Positions 34,687 to 45,765 of a stretch of DNA of 64,000 nucleotides are shown here, piece after piece. Below the pieces are notes generated by a model. That model searched no databases. It was not told the origin of the DNA and saw only the letters and a program-made list of their open reading frames with translations. This DNA comes from Primula veris. Taxonomy: Eukaryota; Streptophyta; Magnoliopsida; Ericales; Primulaceae. Positions within the stretch are counted from its first letter, which is position 1, and every line of letters starts with the position of its first letter. Location of the stretch: assembly GCA_963682055.1 (NCBI GenBank), contig OY821749.1, positions 16,442,631 to 16,506,630 of the forward strand, given 5' to 3'. Position numbers and translations under genes: made by a program.

Positions 34687-35037
34687 GACTTGTAGAGCCG
34701 GATGAAAAACCGGAAAAACCGAACCGAACCGGAAAAAACCGAAAAAGACCGAAACCAAAAAACCGAAAAATTTTCGGGTTGATTTCGGTTTTCAGTAAAA
34801 CTGAACCGAAAAAGACCGAAAAAAACCGTAAAAGACCGAAAAAGAGCAAAAAAACCCGTAAAAGACAGAAAAATCAAAAATCAAATCGAAAAAAACCGAA
34901 ACTGGACTGAAAAAACCGGTCCGGTTCGGTCCAGAAAATAAAAAGACCGAAACCGAAAAAAACCGAATTAAACATATGCTCTGTTTCGGTTTCGGTTTTG
35001 CCAAAAACCGAACTGGAGCGACCGAACCCAGCCCAAC
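34687..35037. repeat. CCGAAA-type minisatellite
   Basis: About 350 bp of degenerate ACCGAAAAA units, ending in GGTTTCGGTTTTGCC. The minus-strand open frames here (FF-S-V-F repeats) are a by-product of the repeat and not genes. Confidence 0.85.
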
Positions 35038-35629
35038 TGACTTGTACATATGGTGACAAGTGAAACACAACACAAATTAATATGTAGCTAAATATGTAGA
35101 TAAAACCTGTAACTATAGCAACCCACTAATAAATCACAAGGACGGTTTTATGTGTGAAAATGCATCTTTTCAATTAAAAACTGCAAAACCGTCTCTAACT
35201 TTAATAACTGTCTCATCTAACTAGGATAAAATTCTGGATTTGTCTGTTACACTTACTTAATAAACATATTTGATTCATACTTCTAAAGAAATGAGTTCCC
35301 CCCCCCCCCCCCCCCAATGATGTAACCCAAAATTCTATTTAGTCTCTAGACTTATATAGAGTACTTGGATCCCATCAACACCTATGTACGGCATAGCCGG
35401 CTCCTATTAGTCGGGGAATGTTTATCGTTTGAAATAAATATCTTTGCAAAAAGACTAATATGGTACAGTATGTGAGTAAACTGAACGTTGGGACATATCG
35501 ATCCCTTCAAACTATGGTATCTTATCCATATTGTTTGTCAACCCATTTTCATTGTTAGTGGGAATTCATATTGTTTCTCGAAAGAATACTCGGTTTTAAT
35601 TCATGGTTACGGGCCTATGGCACTATAAA
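35038..35629. other. Intergenic with C18 run
   Basis: No gene is seen. An 18-base C run lies at 35298-35315. The end of the stretch is the 8-bp target site of the hAT MITE. Confidence 0.55.
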
Positions 35630-35809
35630 CAGGGCCGGATTAAAAGGGATGTCAATAGTCCGATCGGACTAGGCATACCACCACATAGACAAATAATTTG
35701 TGTAAAAAATAATAATTTAGACTATATTTTTTCTAAATTTTCTTCAGATGGGCAAAACAAAACAAAAATATAGGCAACTCAGGAAAAAAATATTTTTGGG
35801 CCGGCTCTG
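35630..35809. mobile_element. hAT-type MITE in the NPF promoter region
   Basis: 180 bp with termini CAGGGCCGG and CCGGCTCTG (one mismatch as inverted repeats). It is flanked by 8-bp direct repeats ACTATAAA (35622-35629) and ACTACAAA (35810-35817), 7 of 8 identical. An 8-bp duplication with a CAG-start terminus is the hAT pattern. It ends 415 bp before the NPF start codon. Confidence 0.75.
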
Positions 35810-36224
35810 ACTACAAAAAAAAAAAATTACAATCATGAACGGACAAATATGTTACATCTGTCACTGGATGACAAATACTATCAATAAAATTTAAATCTTT
35901 CGTCATGTTGTTTACAATTAAAGCGTCGGTAAACAAAATATGTTTCACTATTTTTGTTTGGAATCTGAGCATTTTTTACAATATGGGATAAAGTGAAACT
36001 TTTAGATACCTTGGGGTTTTTAATGTAAATAACTATAAACAATGAAACTGTCGCGTTTGTCGCGTGGACTGATGAAGTCCTCCATTTGTCTGCTCCCAAT
36101 TTAGTTTTGTAATAACCAACCAAATATATATATATATATACACTAAATATATAGTATTTTATATAACATGATGTAAATTAAATATTTCCAATTTCTCTGT
36201 AATAGTATCAATCTAATAGTGAAA

Positions 36225-39200
36225 ATGGGTCTTATTATAGAGGAAGAAGAGCTTAATAATCTCTCTCGAAAACCAATAAAAGGCGGTTTCAAAACATTGC
36301 CCCTTATTATTGGTAACTCCTCACTCTCTCAATACCATTTTATTGGAATAACTGTGTAAATTTACTGCTGTCTTTATTTTTATTTTTAGCTAATTTTGCA
36401 GATGATGTAGAAACGTATCTTCCCCGTTTTGGTGGAATTTATACGGATCAATATAAGCAGCTTTTAAGCTGTATATATATACGTGTATATATAGAGAGAG
36501 AGAGATAAAAATGATTTTCTTATTATATTATTCTGTGAGATTACAATATATATATATACACAAGTTTCTATCTGGTCCTGTCAATTACAAACTTGACAGT
36601 AATAGTACTACACTGAATATTTCTATCTGGTCCAGTGAATATGAAATATAACAGAAACAAACATACATCTTCCATTAATTACAAAATAGTTTAATATACT
36701 CAATATGCCCCCCTCAAGATGGATTGTGAAGAGATAACACACCCATCTTGAATAATAAGTGCTGAAAAGGAGCTGCTCAAAGAGCTTTAGTGAAAATATC
36801 TGCAATATTGTTAGCAGTATTGACATGAACAGGATGGATAATCTTCCTAACAATTAAATCTCTAATAAAATGACAATCAATTTCAACATGTTTGGTTCTT
36901 TCATGATTCACTGGGTTATAAGCTAAAGCAAGTGCTGACTTACTATCTGTATACAAAGAAACTGGTTGTTCTGCTGTAATTCCTAGATCTTTTAACAAAC
37001 TAAGCAACCATATAATCTCACAGCTTGTAATAGCTAAAGCCCTATATTCTGCCTCAGCACTACTTCTTGAAACAACCTTTTGCTTCTTACTTTTCCATGA
37101 TATAAGAGATGTTCCTAAGAAAATGCTAAACCCTGTAACTGACCTCCTAGTATCTACACATGCAGCCCAATCAGAGTCACTAAAAGCTTGTAAACTTAAA
37201 GAAGACTTAGAAGAGAAGAAGATACCTTGAGCTGGGTCTTGTTTGATGTACCTGAGAACCCTTACAGCAGCTGCATAATGAGACTGACTTGGTGCTGCTA
37301 AAAACTGACTCAACACATGAACAGAAAAAGAAATGTCTGGCCTGGTAATGGTCAAATATAATAACTTTCCAACCATTCTTCTATATAAAGTAATATCCTC
37401 AAAAGGATTATCATCACTGTTTGTGAGTTTTTGCTTTGTATCCATTGGAAAAGAAGTAGGTTTGCAGGCTAATAAACCTGTATCTGCCAAAATTTCTAGT
37501 GCATATTTCCTTTGACAAACATGAATACCTGTTGAGTTTCTTGCTATTTCAAGTCCTAAGAAATACCTTAAACTGCCTAAATCTTTCAATTTGAACTTAT
37601 TATCCAAAAAAAACTTAATCTCTGTTATTAACTCTTGGGATGCACTTCCTAAAATAATGTCATCCACATACACTAATAAGACCAAAAAACTACCATTTTT
37701 GAAAATAGTAAACAAAGAATAGTCTGCAATAGATTGCTTAAAACCATAAACCAAAAGTGCACTACTTAACTTAGAAAACCACTGCCTAGAGGCTTGTTTT
37801 AGTCCATATAAAGATTTTTGAAGCTTACAAACTAATTTATTATTGTTTTGGAAAAAACCTGGTGGTGGCACCATATAAACATCTTCTTCTAGTTCACCAT
37901 GTAAGAAAGCATTGTTAACATCAATTTGAGCTAGAAACCAATTTTGAGAAGCTGAAACAGCTAAAAAACATCTTACTGTAGTCATTTTAGCAACAGGTGA
38001 AAAAGTAGCCTCATAATCTATTCCTTCAAGTTGTGTATAACCCTTAGCAACTAGCCTGGCCTTATATATTTCTATTGACCCATCTGCTTTATGTTTTATT
38101 TTAAAAACCCATTTACAACCAATAGGTTGTTTATCATTAGGTAATTCAGTTAATAACCAAGTTTTATTAACCTCTAAAGCTGTAATCTCATCTTTCATTG
38201 CTTTAATCCATAGTGGATTAGTACTAGCCTGCTTATAAGTTTTGGGTTCCACAGCAGAAGAAACTGATAAACAAAAAGACTTATAAATATGAGAAATTTT
38301 ATCATATGCAACACATGAACTTAAAGCATGAATAGGATTTAATGTAGGTAAAGAACTATTAACACTGCTTATTGCACAATGGTAATCCTGTAAATAAGCA
38401 GGAGCTTTACCAGTTCTTTTTGTCCTCTTAATAGGTATAATTACAGAATCATCTTCTGAATTACCAACTCCCTCAGTATTAGAAACACTATCATTATTAT
38501 CATTAACAACATTGTGACCAGGTGAATAGTCTTGAATTTGGTTTTGAAAAGGAAAAACTTCCTCATAAAAAATAACATCCCTGGTATAGAAAAAAACATT
38601 AGTATTTAAATCTAATAATTTGTAACCTTTTGTACTAGTACCATATCCTAGAAAAACACTTTTCCTTCCTCTAGCATCAAACTTAGACCTATCTCTTTTT
38701 AAAGTGCTAGCATAACACAAACATCCAAAAACTTTTAGATGATTATAAGTAGGTTTATAACCATAAAGAACCTCATATGGACTTTTATTATTTAACACAG
38801 GTGTAGGTGTTCTATTAATAAGATAAGCTGCAGTTAATACACATTCTCGCCAAAATTTCATAGGTAAAGAGGACTGAAATCTTAAAGCTCTACCAATATT
38901 TAACAGATGTTGATGTTTTCTTTCTACTATTCCATTTTGTTGTGGTGTTTCTACACAACTAGTTTGATGAATAATCCCATTTTTAGAATAAAAATCCACT
39001 AAATTAAACTCAGTTCCATTATCACTTCTTAATATTTTTATTTTGCTATTAAACTGGGTTTCCACCATCTTGTAAAAAACAGGTAATATAACAGATGTTT
39101 CAGACTTATGTTTCAATAAAAACACCCAAGTACACCTAGTATAGTCATCTACTATAGTTAAAAAATAAACAAAACCATCATAGGTAGGAACAGAATAATT

Positions 39201-42200
39201 ACCCCAAACATCACAATGTATAAGATCAAAAGCATTTTTAACATGAGTACTGCTTAATGGAAAACTTAATCTTTGATGCTTAGCAAGATGACAAACATCA
39301 CAAGGAGTACAATTCTGAACAGTAAATTTTGCTTTTACATCTTCTGAAATCAAATTCAAAACAGATACAGAAGGATGTCCTAGTCTGGAATGCCAAATAT
39401 GGGGCTTATTGTGCAAAGAAAAACTATTACAGCTAATATGAGAAGAACTATGAACACCCTTTCTAATGAAAATATATAAACCATTTTCTGCTTCTGCCCT
39501 ACCAATCATCCTCAAGGATACCTGGTCCTGAATATAACAGGCATTTGAATCAAATAACAAAGAATAATGAGAATCCCTAGCTAACTTATTTACAGAAACA
39601 AGATTGTAACCAAAGGAAGGAACACAAAGAACATTTTTTAATACTATTCCATTTTTAAAAACCACATTTCCTACATAAGTTACTGCAACAACTTGTCCAT
39701 TTGGTAAATTAACATGAGAATCAACTAATTTAAAATGACTAAGATGTCCTAATGAAGCAACCATGTGTTCATTTGCACCACTGTCAATAATCCATAAATT
39801 GTAATCATAAGCATGTTTCTTTTTATCTAAAAATAAAGTAGAACAGGTTATAGGCATACCTGTCATGCCAGTATGCACCATATTTGATATTGCATTAGAA
39901 GTATCTGCAGCTTGTTGTTGTTCATCTTCCTGGTTTCTCCTTTGATCATCAGACCCTTGAATGTGAACAGGAGTAGGATTGAACATCCCATCATCCTGAT
40001 ATGAAACTTGGTGTGCCATATTACCCCCAGAAAAATTCTGACCAAACCCTCTAGGCCTAGGTGTCCAACCTGGTGGATAACCATGTAGCCTATAGCACCT
40101 ATCTTTGGTATGCCTATTAGACCCACAGTGTGAACATTTCATAGGATTACCCCTCCCCATATTAGGCCTAAAAGGTCTAAAACTATTAGCAGTAGATACA
40201 GGCGGCCTAAAACCTTGATTAATGGGACCCCTAACATAATTACCCTGAGTATATTGAGAGGCAAGAACCATATTCTGTTGATTAACAATCGTATGAACAC
40301 CTAGATTCTGTTGTTTCTCTTCTTGTCCCATTAACTGATACATATCATTCACACTAGGAAGAGGTTTCATTAACAAAATCTGACTTCTCACATGAGCAAA
40401 CTTCTCATTTAAACCCATTAAAAAGATCATTTTAAAAACCCTATGCTCTCTTGCTATTATAGCAGCCATGAAATTACAACCACAACTACCAATAGTACCA
40501 CAAGTACACCTAGGTATAGGGCTTAAAACACTTAGCTGGTTCCATAAGGTTTCTAGTTTGGTGAAATAAGAAGAAACAGACAAATTATTCTGAACCATTG
40601 TATGAATGTCATGATGAAGCTCATAAATTCTAGCCTCACTACCTTGAGAAAATCTTTCTGTCAATTCTTTCCACATCTTAGAAGCACTATCAACATACAA
40701 GATAGACTGTCCTATATCATTATTAACAGAATTAATGATCCAGGACATAACAATCAGATTACACTGCAACCAAGCCCCATTCATGGGATCACCTTCAGGT
40801 GGACAAGCCAAAGAACCAGTAATAAAACCTAACTTAGATTTAGCACCTACTGAAATTTCCATTGCTCTCCTCCAAGAATGAAAATTAAGACCATTCAAGA
40901 CAGGATTAACTAAACTAGTATTAGTATTCTCATTAGAACCAATAAAGTAAGGACTCATAGTAGTAATAGGCAGAACCCTAGAATTAGCCCCTATTTGATT
41001 TTCCTCTGATCCTGACATAATCTTGAATACAAGATTCCCAAAAAATTAACCAGAAACCTTAAAGAATTGATAAAGCAGAACAAAACCCTAATTCCAATAT
41101 TCAGAAAATCTGCTAATAAGAATATTAACAGATTCTAATAGAAAAAAGAGAAATCCAGTGAATACCGAGCGTAATAATGATTGAATTGAAGATAGATCAA
41201 TCAACCAACCAAAAACCCCAAATATGTTGAACAAGAACCCTAGAAACTCCAATCAACCAAAGAAACCCCAGACTGAAAAGAAAAACAGCGGAATAGCTAA
41301 TCAACGCTCTGATACCATGTAGAAACGTATCTTCCACGTTTTGGTGGAATTTATACGGATCAATATAAGCAACTTTTAAGCTGTATATATATACGTGTAT
41401 ATATAGAGAGAGAGAGAGATAAAAATGATTTTCTTATTATATTATTCTGTGAGATTACAATATATATATATACACAAGTTTCTATCTGGTCCTGTCAATT
41501 ACAAACTTGACAGTAATAGTACTACACTGAATATTTCTATCTGGTCCAGTGAATATGAAATATAACAGAAACAAACATACATCTTCCATTAATTACAAAA
41601 CAGTTTAATATACTCAATAGATTGAATGTTTTTTTTTTGTTTCGTTTGAATTTGTGAACGTGGGTTCTTTGTGTTAAACCCTTGAATATAATATAAACTC
41701 TATTTTGTACCAATTAGTGAAACTTGATGTTTATTGCATACTTATGTCATTGTTTTAAAAAGCGAATTCTTAGCTAAAGTGTTTTTGCAAGAGCTACGCC
41801 AAAAGGGTAAAAAGTGTAAGCTTTTAACGGCCTAAAACGCGGAAAGGTTTGAGTTTTTTTTACTACGAAGCGTGCTTTTTAAAAGAGTACTTATGTGCAA
41901 TGTAAGCTTGAATACGTTTGATTATTCTTTAAAAAATTGCGGCGAGATTCCACTGCTTCAGTAAGTGATTCTAAATTATCACCCTATTAGTTTCTTTATT
42001 CTATCTATATACAAAGTTGTAGATGTTTGACTTTTGGCTTAGGTTTTTCAATGAATGAGTCGTAACGAAAATTGAATATTGCAGTCTAGTTTTTGACATG
42101 TTTGGATCACTGGTTTATGAAACATTTATGTCAAATGGTTTGAGTATTTTACCATGTACAATCATGCGTTAGCGACTCATTTTAGAAAAGGTAACAGATA

Positions 42201-45200
42201 ACAGGATATTATCGTCTTTGAGAGTTTTCAACGAGTGCCAAATGGGCGATCACTCACACTATTTGATGTATATAATATCAAAAATCTCTAATTTAATAAT
42301 CTTATGAAATACAAATGCATGTATAAACTTGCAAATGTTTAGTTTAACCTTTGCATTCACAGTAAATGAGTCACTGGAGAAGGTAGCCAGCTACGGATTA
42401 ATGCCAAATATGATATTTTACTTGATGAATGAGTATCACATGGAGGTTACAAATGGATCAATCGTTCTCTCTCTATGGTTTGCTTCTTCTAATGCTTTGG
42501 GGGTTTTTGGAGCTCTTCTCTCGGATTCTTATATGGGTCGGTTCCGGGTCATCATTCTCGGATCAATCAGCAGCTTCCTTGTAAGTCCTATTAAGTTTCT
42601 GTTATATTTTCTGGTGTTCTTTCTAGAAGTAGCTTCTGAATTTAAAAGAAATTTGCTTGGTTTCAATATTATGTTTTTATCGGATCCTGCGAAGAAAAGA
42701 TCATTATGCTTCAGGTGTGAATAGTTGTGCTTGCTGTTTATGCATTATCTCTATATCTAGTTTGGTAATATCTTTCTGTTCTTTGGTTTATTATAGTTAT
42801 AGAGAATTGTTTCAATTTTCGAAGGAGAAGGTTGACAAATGTCAGAAACAAAATGCTTCAAAAAATAGAATATTTTCCGAGATGTCACCTTACCATTTCT
42901 TCTTTAAGGAAACCAAGTCTTTCTAAAATAAAGCTTTTGGCAAGATAAATTTAGGCCAAAAGTCCTCTTAAAGCTGTTATGTAGCATTATGGATATCCTT
43001 CATACTGGTAAAATACAACATTGTCATTAGAGATTCCCTGTGACCATTTCCTCTACATCATTTATCAATTTTAGCTAAACAAACTGGATGCAACGATGAT
43101 TTAATTTATTCTCCGCTCTTATTTAATCCCTAATTATTGTTTCCTTTAATAAAAATAGTAGTGGCTTTAATGGAAGCGGAATTGCAACAAGATGGGCTGA
43201 AAGTCTTAGTTTTGTGTTTTCAAATTGTGAAGCACTGATTCTGCTTTTCCCCCTTATGATAACAAAATTTACAGGGAATGAGTCTTCTTTGGTTAACTGC
43301 CACATATCCCCATTTGAGACCCCCACCATGTGAACAACACAAGGGCGTTTGTATCTCACCCACACCACCCCAACTTACCATTTTACTGTCATCTTTTGCC
43401 TTAATTTCCATCGGAGCTGGTTGTATTAGACCTTGTTCAATGGCCTTTGGTGCAGACCAATTAGATAACAAAGAAAATCCCAATAACGAAAGGGTTTTGC
43501 AGAGCTTTATCAGCTGGTATTACGCTTCTACTGGGTTATCTGCTATTATTGCTTTAACTTTTATTGTTTATATTCAAGAAAATTGGGGTTGGCAAATAGG
43601 GTTTGCGGTACCTGCTGGTCTTATGGCTTTTTCTATTCTCGTTTTTGTTATGGGTTCTTCAATATATGTTAAAGTTGAAGCTAGTCGGAGTTTTTTGTCT
43701 GGAATTTTTAAAGTTTATGTTGAATCGCTGAGAAAAAGAAAAAGTAGCCCCCCTGCAAGTGACGATGATGAATCTGAACTCAAGCCTTTGGCAGAATCTG
43801 ATGACACAAGGTAAAGGAAATTTATTTATTTCACTCCAATGAGCATTTACGTTATACAAATGTTTGCATATCTTGAACATAATCATCGAAGGGAATAGGG
43901 ATTTTATCTTGAAGAAAGCTTTTTCTGTTCTCCATATCCTCTTTTTTATTTTGAAGTTAATATTAATCGTTTTGCTCATATGTTATTTGTGACTCGTCTA
44001 TGAACCCCATGGGAGGACGCATGGGAAATGTAAAACTTTATATTTTGAAAAGTCTCTGTCTTTCATTAGGTTGTCTTATGCTTATGAATTAGCAAATAAT
44101 GTAACCAGAGATAACTTTAGGGCAGCCTGAATATGTTACATTTGTGGAATTTCGACTCATAAAGCAGCCAAAATGTCATCTATTAAAAAAATTAGGGGGG
44201 GTGGCTTAGTTGCTTAGTATTTGGTTTGTGCAACTTAGAGTATATAGGGGTTGTTCAGCGAAAATATAGACAGGAAAATAAAGTAATTAACTAATTATGC
44301 ATGATTGTTGAACATTCAGTAGAGTAAACCAGTAAAGTGTCTAGCTTGGGCCTCCTTTCTAAACATTTTTATCTTTTATTAATTGTGCAAGAATTGGCAA
44401 ATATATATCTGATATCTGTCCCAGTATATCATGTAACTGGGATATGTTACCAGCAAAGTGTCTAGCCTGAATATGTTACATTTGTGGAATTTCGACCCAT
44501 AAAGTTGCCAAAATGTCACCTATTAAAAAAATTAGGGGGGGTGGCTTAGTTGCTTAGTATTTGGTTTGTGCAACTTAGAGTATATAGGGGTTATTCAGCG
44601 AGAATATAGACGGGAAAATAAAGTAATTAACTAATTATGCATGATTGTTGAACATTCAGTAGAGTAAACCAGTAAAGTGTAGCTTGGGCCTCCTTTCTAA
44701 ACATTTTTATCTTCTATTAATTGTGCAAGAATTGGCAAATATATATCTGATAACTTTGTCCCAGTATATCATGCAACGTTAGAAAAGTTTGTGTAGAAGA
44801 GCTAGAGCTTTTTTTATCTAAATTAAGATTTCTGTCTGCTCTTCATTTTCTTTTTGATATTTTATGTTTCTTTAACTGTTCCCAGATTGCTAAACAGAGC
44901 TCACACGACAAGTCCTGTTAATGATTCAAAAACAGACGAAGGTCCCTCAGATCAACACAACTTAAGCACAATGGACCAACTTAACGCACTCAAAGCTTTT
45001 ACTAGAGTATTCCCTATATGGTCTACTGGCATTATTTTTGGTATCAATATGGGACAACTCTCCTTCTCAACTCTTCAAGCAAAGACCATGAATCGCCACG
45101 TCACATCAAATTTCGAAATCCCTGCCGCCTCTTTCGTCATTTTCATGATCTTCACCATTATGATATGGACCGTAATTTACGACCGTATAATCATACCTTT

Positions 45201-45765
45201 ATTAGCCAAACACACAAAACACTCACAAGGGCTTAGTCCTCAGCTTCGTATCGGTCTAGGCATAATTATGCTATGTATAGCGTCTTCATTCGCCGCTATT
45301 GTCGAATCTATAAGACGAGGAATGGCAATACATCAAGGATTTGAGGATAACGAAGACAAGGTTGTGGGCATGTCGGCTATGTGGTTGGTTCCACAATATA
45401 TTATACAAGGATTAGCCGAAGCATTTACTGCAAATGGGCAACTAGAGTTTTATCATTCTCAGTTTCCTAAAAGCATGTCAAGTATTCCTATGGCTCTTTT
45501 TACATTTTCGATGGCTGTTTCTGGCGTGTTTGGGGGTGTCATCGTTAAGGCTGTGGATTATGCTAGTTCTAGAGGAGGTAATGTGAGCTGGTTATCGAAC
45601 AATATTAACAGAGGCCACGTAGATTACTATTACAGCTTTGCCACTTTCTTGGGTTTGGTGAACTTTGTTTATTTTCTCTTCTGTTGCCGGAGGTATAAAC
45701 CTGGTAAGAATGGTACTGTTAGGATAGTTCAAGATTCTAATTATAAGGAGTTAACGACATGTTGA
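36225..45765 (+). CDS. NRT1/PTR family (NPF) transporter
   Basis: Proton-coupled membrane transporter of the major facilitator superfamily; members carry nitrate, peptides, hormones or glucosinolates, and substrate cannot be read from sequence. Exons: 36225-36312, 42363-42580, 43275-43810, 44886-45765; phases match and give 573 residues, normal for NPF. Exon 1 encodes a short acidic N-terminus ending GGFKTLPLII, which joins VNESLEKVASYGLMPNM across intron 1, a junction typical of the family. Twelve-helix features are visible: LSDSYMGRF, ISIGAGCIRPCSMAFGADQ, SWYYASTGLSAI, the hydrophilic central loop, a PIWSTGIIFG segment, and EFYHSQFPKSMSS near the end. The ExxER proton-coupling motif of many NPFs is not obvious: the segment reads NESLEKVASYG, so it is altered as in NPF1/NPF2-type members. 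Intron 1 is 6050 bp because it contains a complete antisense copia element. Confidence 0.9.
36406..36705 (-). repeat. 3' LTR of the copia element
   Basis: 300 bp, about 99% identical to 41318-41619. It contains GA and TA microsatellites (around 36475-36505). Confidence 0.92.
36777..41018 (-). CDS. Copia gag-pol polyprotein
   Basis: 1413 residues, uninterrupted from ATG at 41018 to the stop at 36777. Domains in order: gag (UBN2-like, ~30-250), CCHC zinc knuckle CSHCGSNRHTKDRCYRLH (~294-311), aspartic protease with DSGA (~411), GAG-pre-integrase HSRLGHPS and HHCC, integrase core (TIVDDYTR, LRSDNGTEF, the glutamate in NGIVERKH), reverse transcriptase (IDVNNAFLHG, LLVYVDDIILGS), and RNase H (SDSDWA, SRSSAEAEYRA, YTDSKSALAL). 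It ends in the usual ADIFTKAL. All catalytic motifs appear intact, so this copy could be autonomous. Ty1/copia order (integrase before reverse transcriptase) is clear. Confidence 0.97.
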   Translation of the reverse strand: MSGSEENQIGANSRVLPITTMSPYFIGSNENTNTSLVNPVLNGLNFHSWRRAMEISVGAKSKLGFITGSLACPPEGDPMNGAWLQCNLIVMSWIINSVNNDIGQSILYVDSASKMWKELTERFSQGSEARIYELHHDIHTMVQNNLSVSSYFTKLETLWNQLSVLSPIPRCTCGTIGSCGCNFMAAIIAREHRVFKMIFLMGLNEKFAHVRSQILLMKPLPSVNDMYQLMGQEEKQQNLGVHTIVNQQNMVLASQYTQGNYVRGPINQGFRPPVSTANSFRPFRPNMGRGNPMKCSHCGSNRHTKDRCYRLHGYPPGWTPRPRGFGQNFSGGNMAHQVSYQDDGMFNPTPVHIQGSDDQRRNQEDEQQQAADTSNAISNMVHTGMTGMPITCSTLFLDKKKHAYDYNLWIIDSGANEHMVASLGHLSHFKLVDSHVNLPNGQVVAVTYVGNVVFKNGIVLKNVLCVPSFGYNLVSVNKLARDSHYSLLFDSNACYIQDQVSLRMIGRAEAENGLYIFIRKGVHSSSHISCNSFSLHNKPHIWHSRLGHPSVSVLNLISEDVKAKFTVQNCTPCDVCHLAKHQRLSFPLSSTHVKNAFDLIHCDVWGNYSVPTYDGFVYFLTIVDDYTRCTWVFLLKHKSETSVILPVFYKMVETQFNSKIKILRSDNGTEFNLVDFYSKNGIIHQTSCVETPQQNGIVERKHQHLLNIGRALRFQSSLPMKFWRECVLTAAYLINRTPTPVLNNKSPYEVLYGYKPTYNHLKVFGCLCYASTLKRDRSKFDARGRKSVFLGYGTSTKGYKLLDLNTNVFFYTRDVIFYEEVFPFQNQIQDYSPGHNVVNDNNDSVSNTEGVGNSEDDSVIIPIKRTKRTGKAPAYLQDYHCAISSVNSSLPTLNPIHALSSCVAYDKISHIYKSFCLSVSSAVEPKTYKQASTNPLWIKAMKDEITALEVNKTWLLTELPNDKQPIGCKWVFKIKHKADGSIEIYKARLVAKGYTQLEGIDYEATFSPVAKMTTVRCFLAVSASQNWFLAQIDVNNAFLHGELEEDVYMVPPPGFFQNNNKLVCKLQKSLYGLKQASRQWFSKLSSALLVYGFKQSIADYSLFTIFKNGSFLVLLVYVDDIILGSASQELITEIKFFLDNKFKLKDLGSLRYFLGLEIARNSTGIHVCQRKYALEILADTGLLACKPTSFPMDTKQKLTNSDDNPFEDITLYRRMVGKLLYLTITRPDISFSVHVLSQFLAAPSQSHYAAAVRVLRYIKQDPAQGIFFSSKSSLSLQAFSDSDWAACVDTRRSVTGFSIFLGTSLISWKSKKQKVVSRSSAEAEYRALAITSCEIIWLLSLLKDLGITAEQPVSLYTDSKSALALAYNPVNHERTKHVEIDCHFIRDLIVRKIIHPVHVNTANNIADIFTKAL
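41318..41619 (-). repeat. 5' LTR of the copia element
   Basis: 302 bp matching 36406-36705 with about three substitutions and a 2-bp difference in a GA tract. On the minus strand it is followed at once by the primer-binding site. Confidence 0.92.
41752..41884. mobile_element. Small MITE in NPF intron 1 (TTTTAAAAAGCG family)
   Basis: The ends are TTTTAAAAAGCG and the inverse (CGTGCTTTTTAAAA). The interior (TTTTTGCAAGAGCTACGC, TACTACGAAGCG) is shared with a copy in tocopherol cyclase intron 4 (52472-52638). No clear target duplication at this copy. Confidence 0.65.
44124..44772. repeat. 340-bp tandem duplication in NPF intron 3
   Basis: Copy 1 starts AGCCTGAATATG at 44124 and copy 2 at 44464. 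Both continue through TTAGGGGGGGTGGCTTAGTT, TTGAACATTCAGTAGAGTAA and TGTGCAAGAATTGGCAAATA. Only a handful of differences separate them. Confidence 0.92.

Larger units (their letters stand above)
36406..41619 (-). mobile_element. Full-length Ty1/copia retrotransposon in NPF intron 1
   Basis: LTRs at 36406-36705 and 41318-41619 (300 and 302 bp) differ by about three substitutions and one 2-bp GA-repeat indel. On the minus strand the primer-binding site TGGTATCAGAGC (41317-41306, initiator-tRNA-Met type) follows the 5' LTR, and the polypurine tract CTTGAGGGGGGCA (36718-36706) precedes the 3' LTR. Host flanks read TCATC on one side and TCAATC on the other (minus strand), compatible with a 5-bp duplication with one inserted base. 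A single gag-pol frame is open between the LTRs. Insertion is recent and opposite to the host gene. Confidence 0.95.

Noticed and set aside
34614..35073. Several overlapping minus-strand open frames rich in Phe/Ser/Val
   Set aside because: They are translations of a degenerate ACCGAAAAA repeat and have no protein character.
35298..35315. C18 run as a functional element
   Set aside because: Homopolymer of uncertain length, with no associated motif; probably simple repeat or assembly noise.
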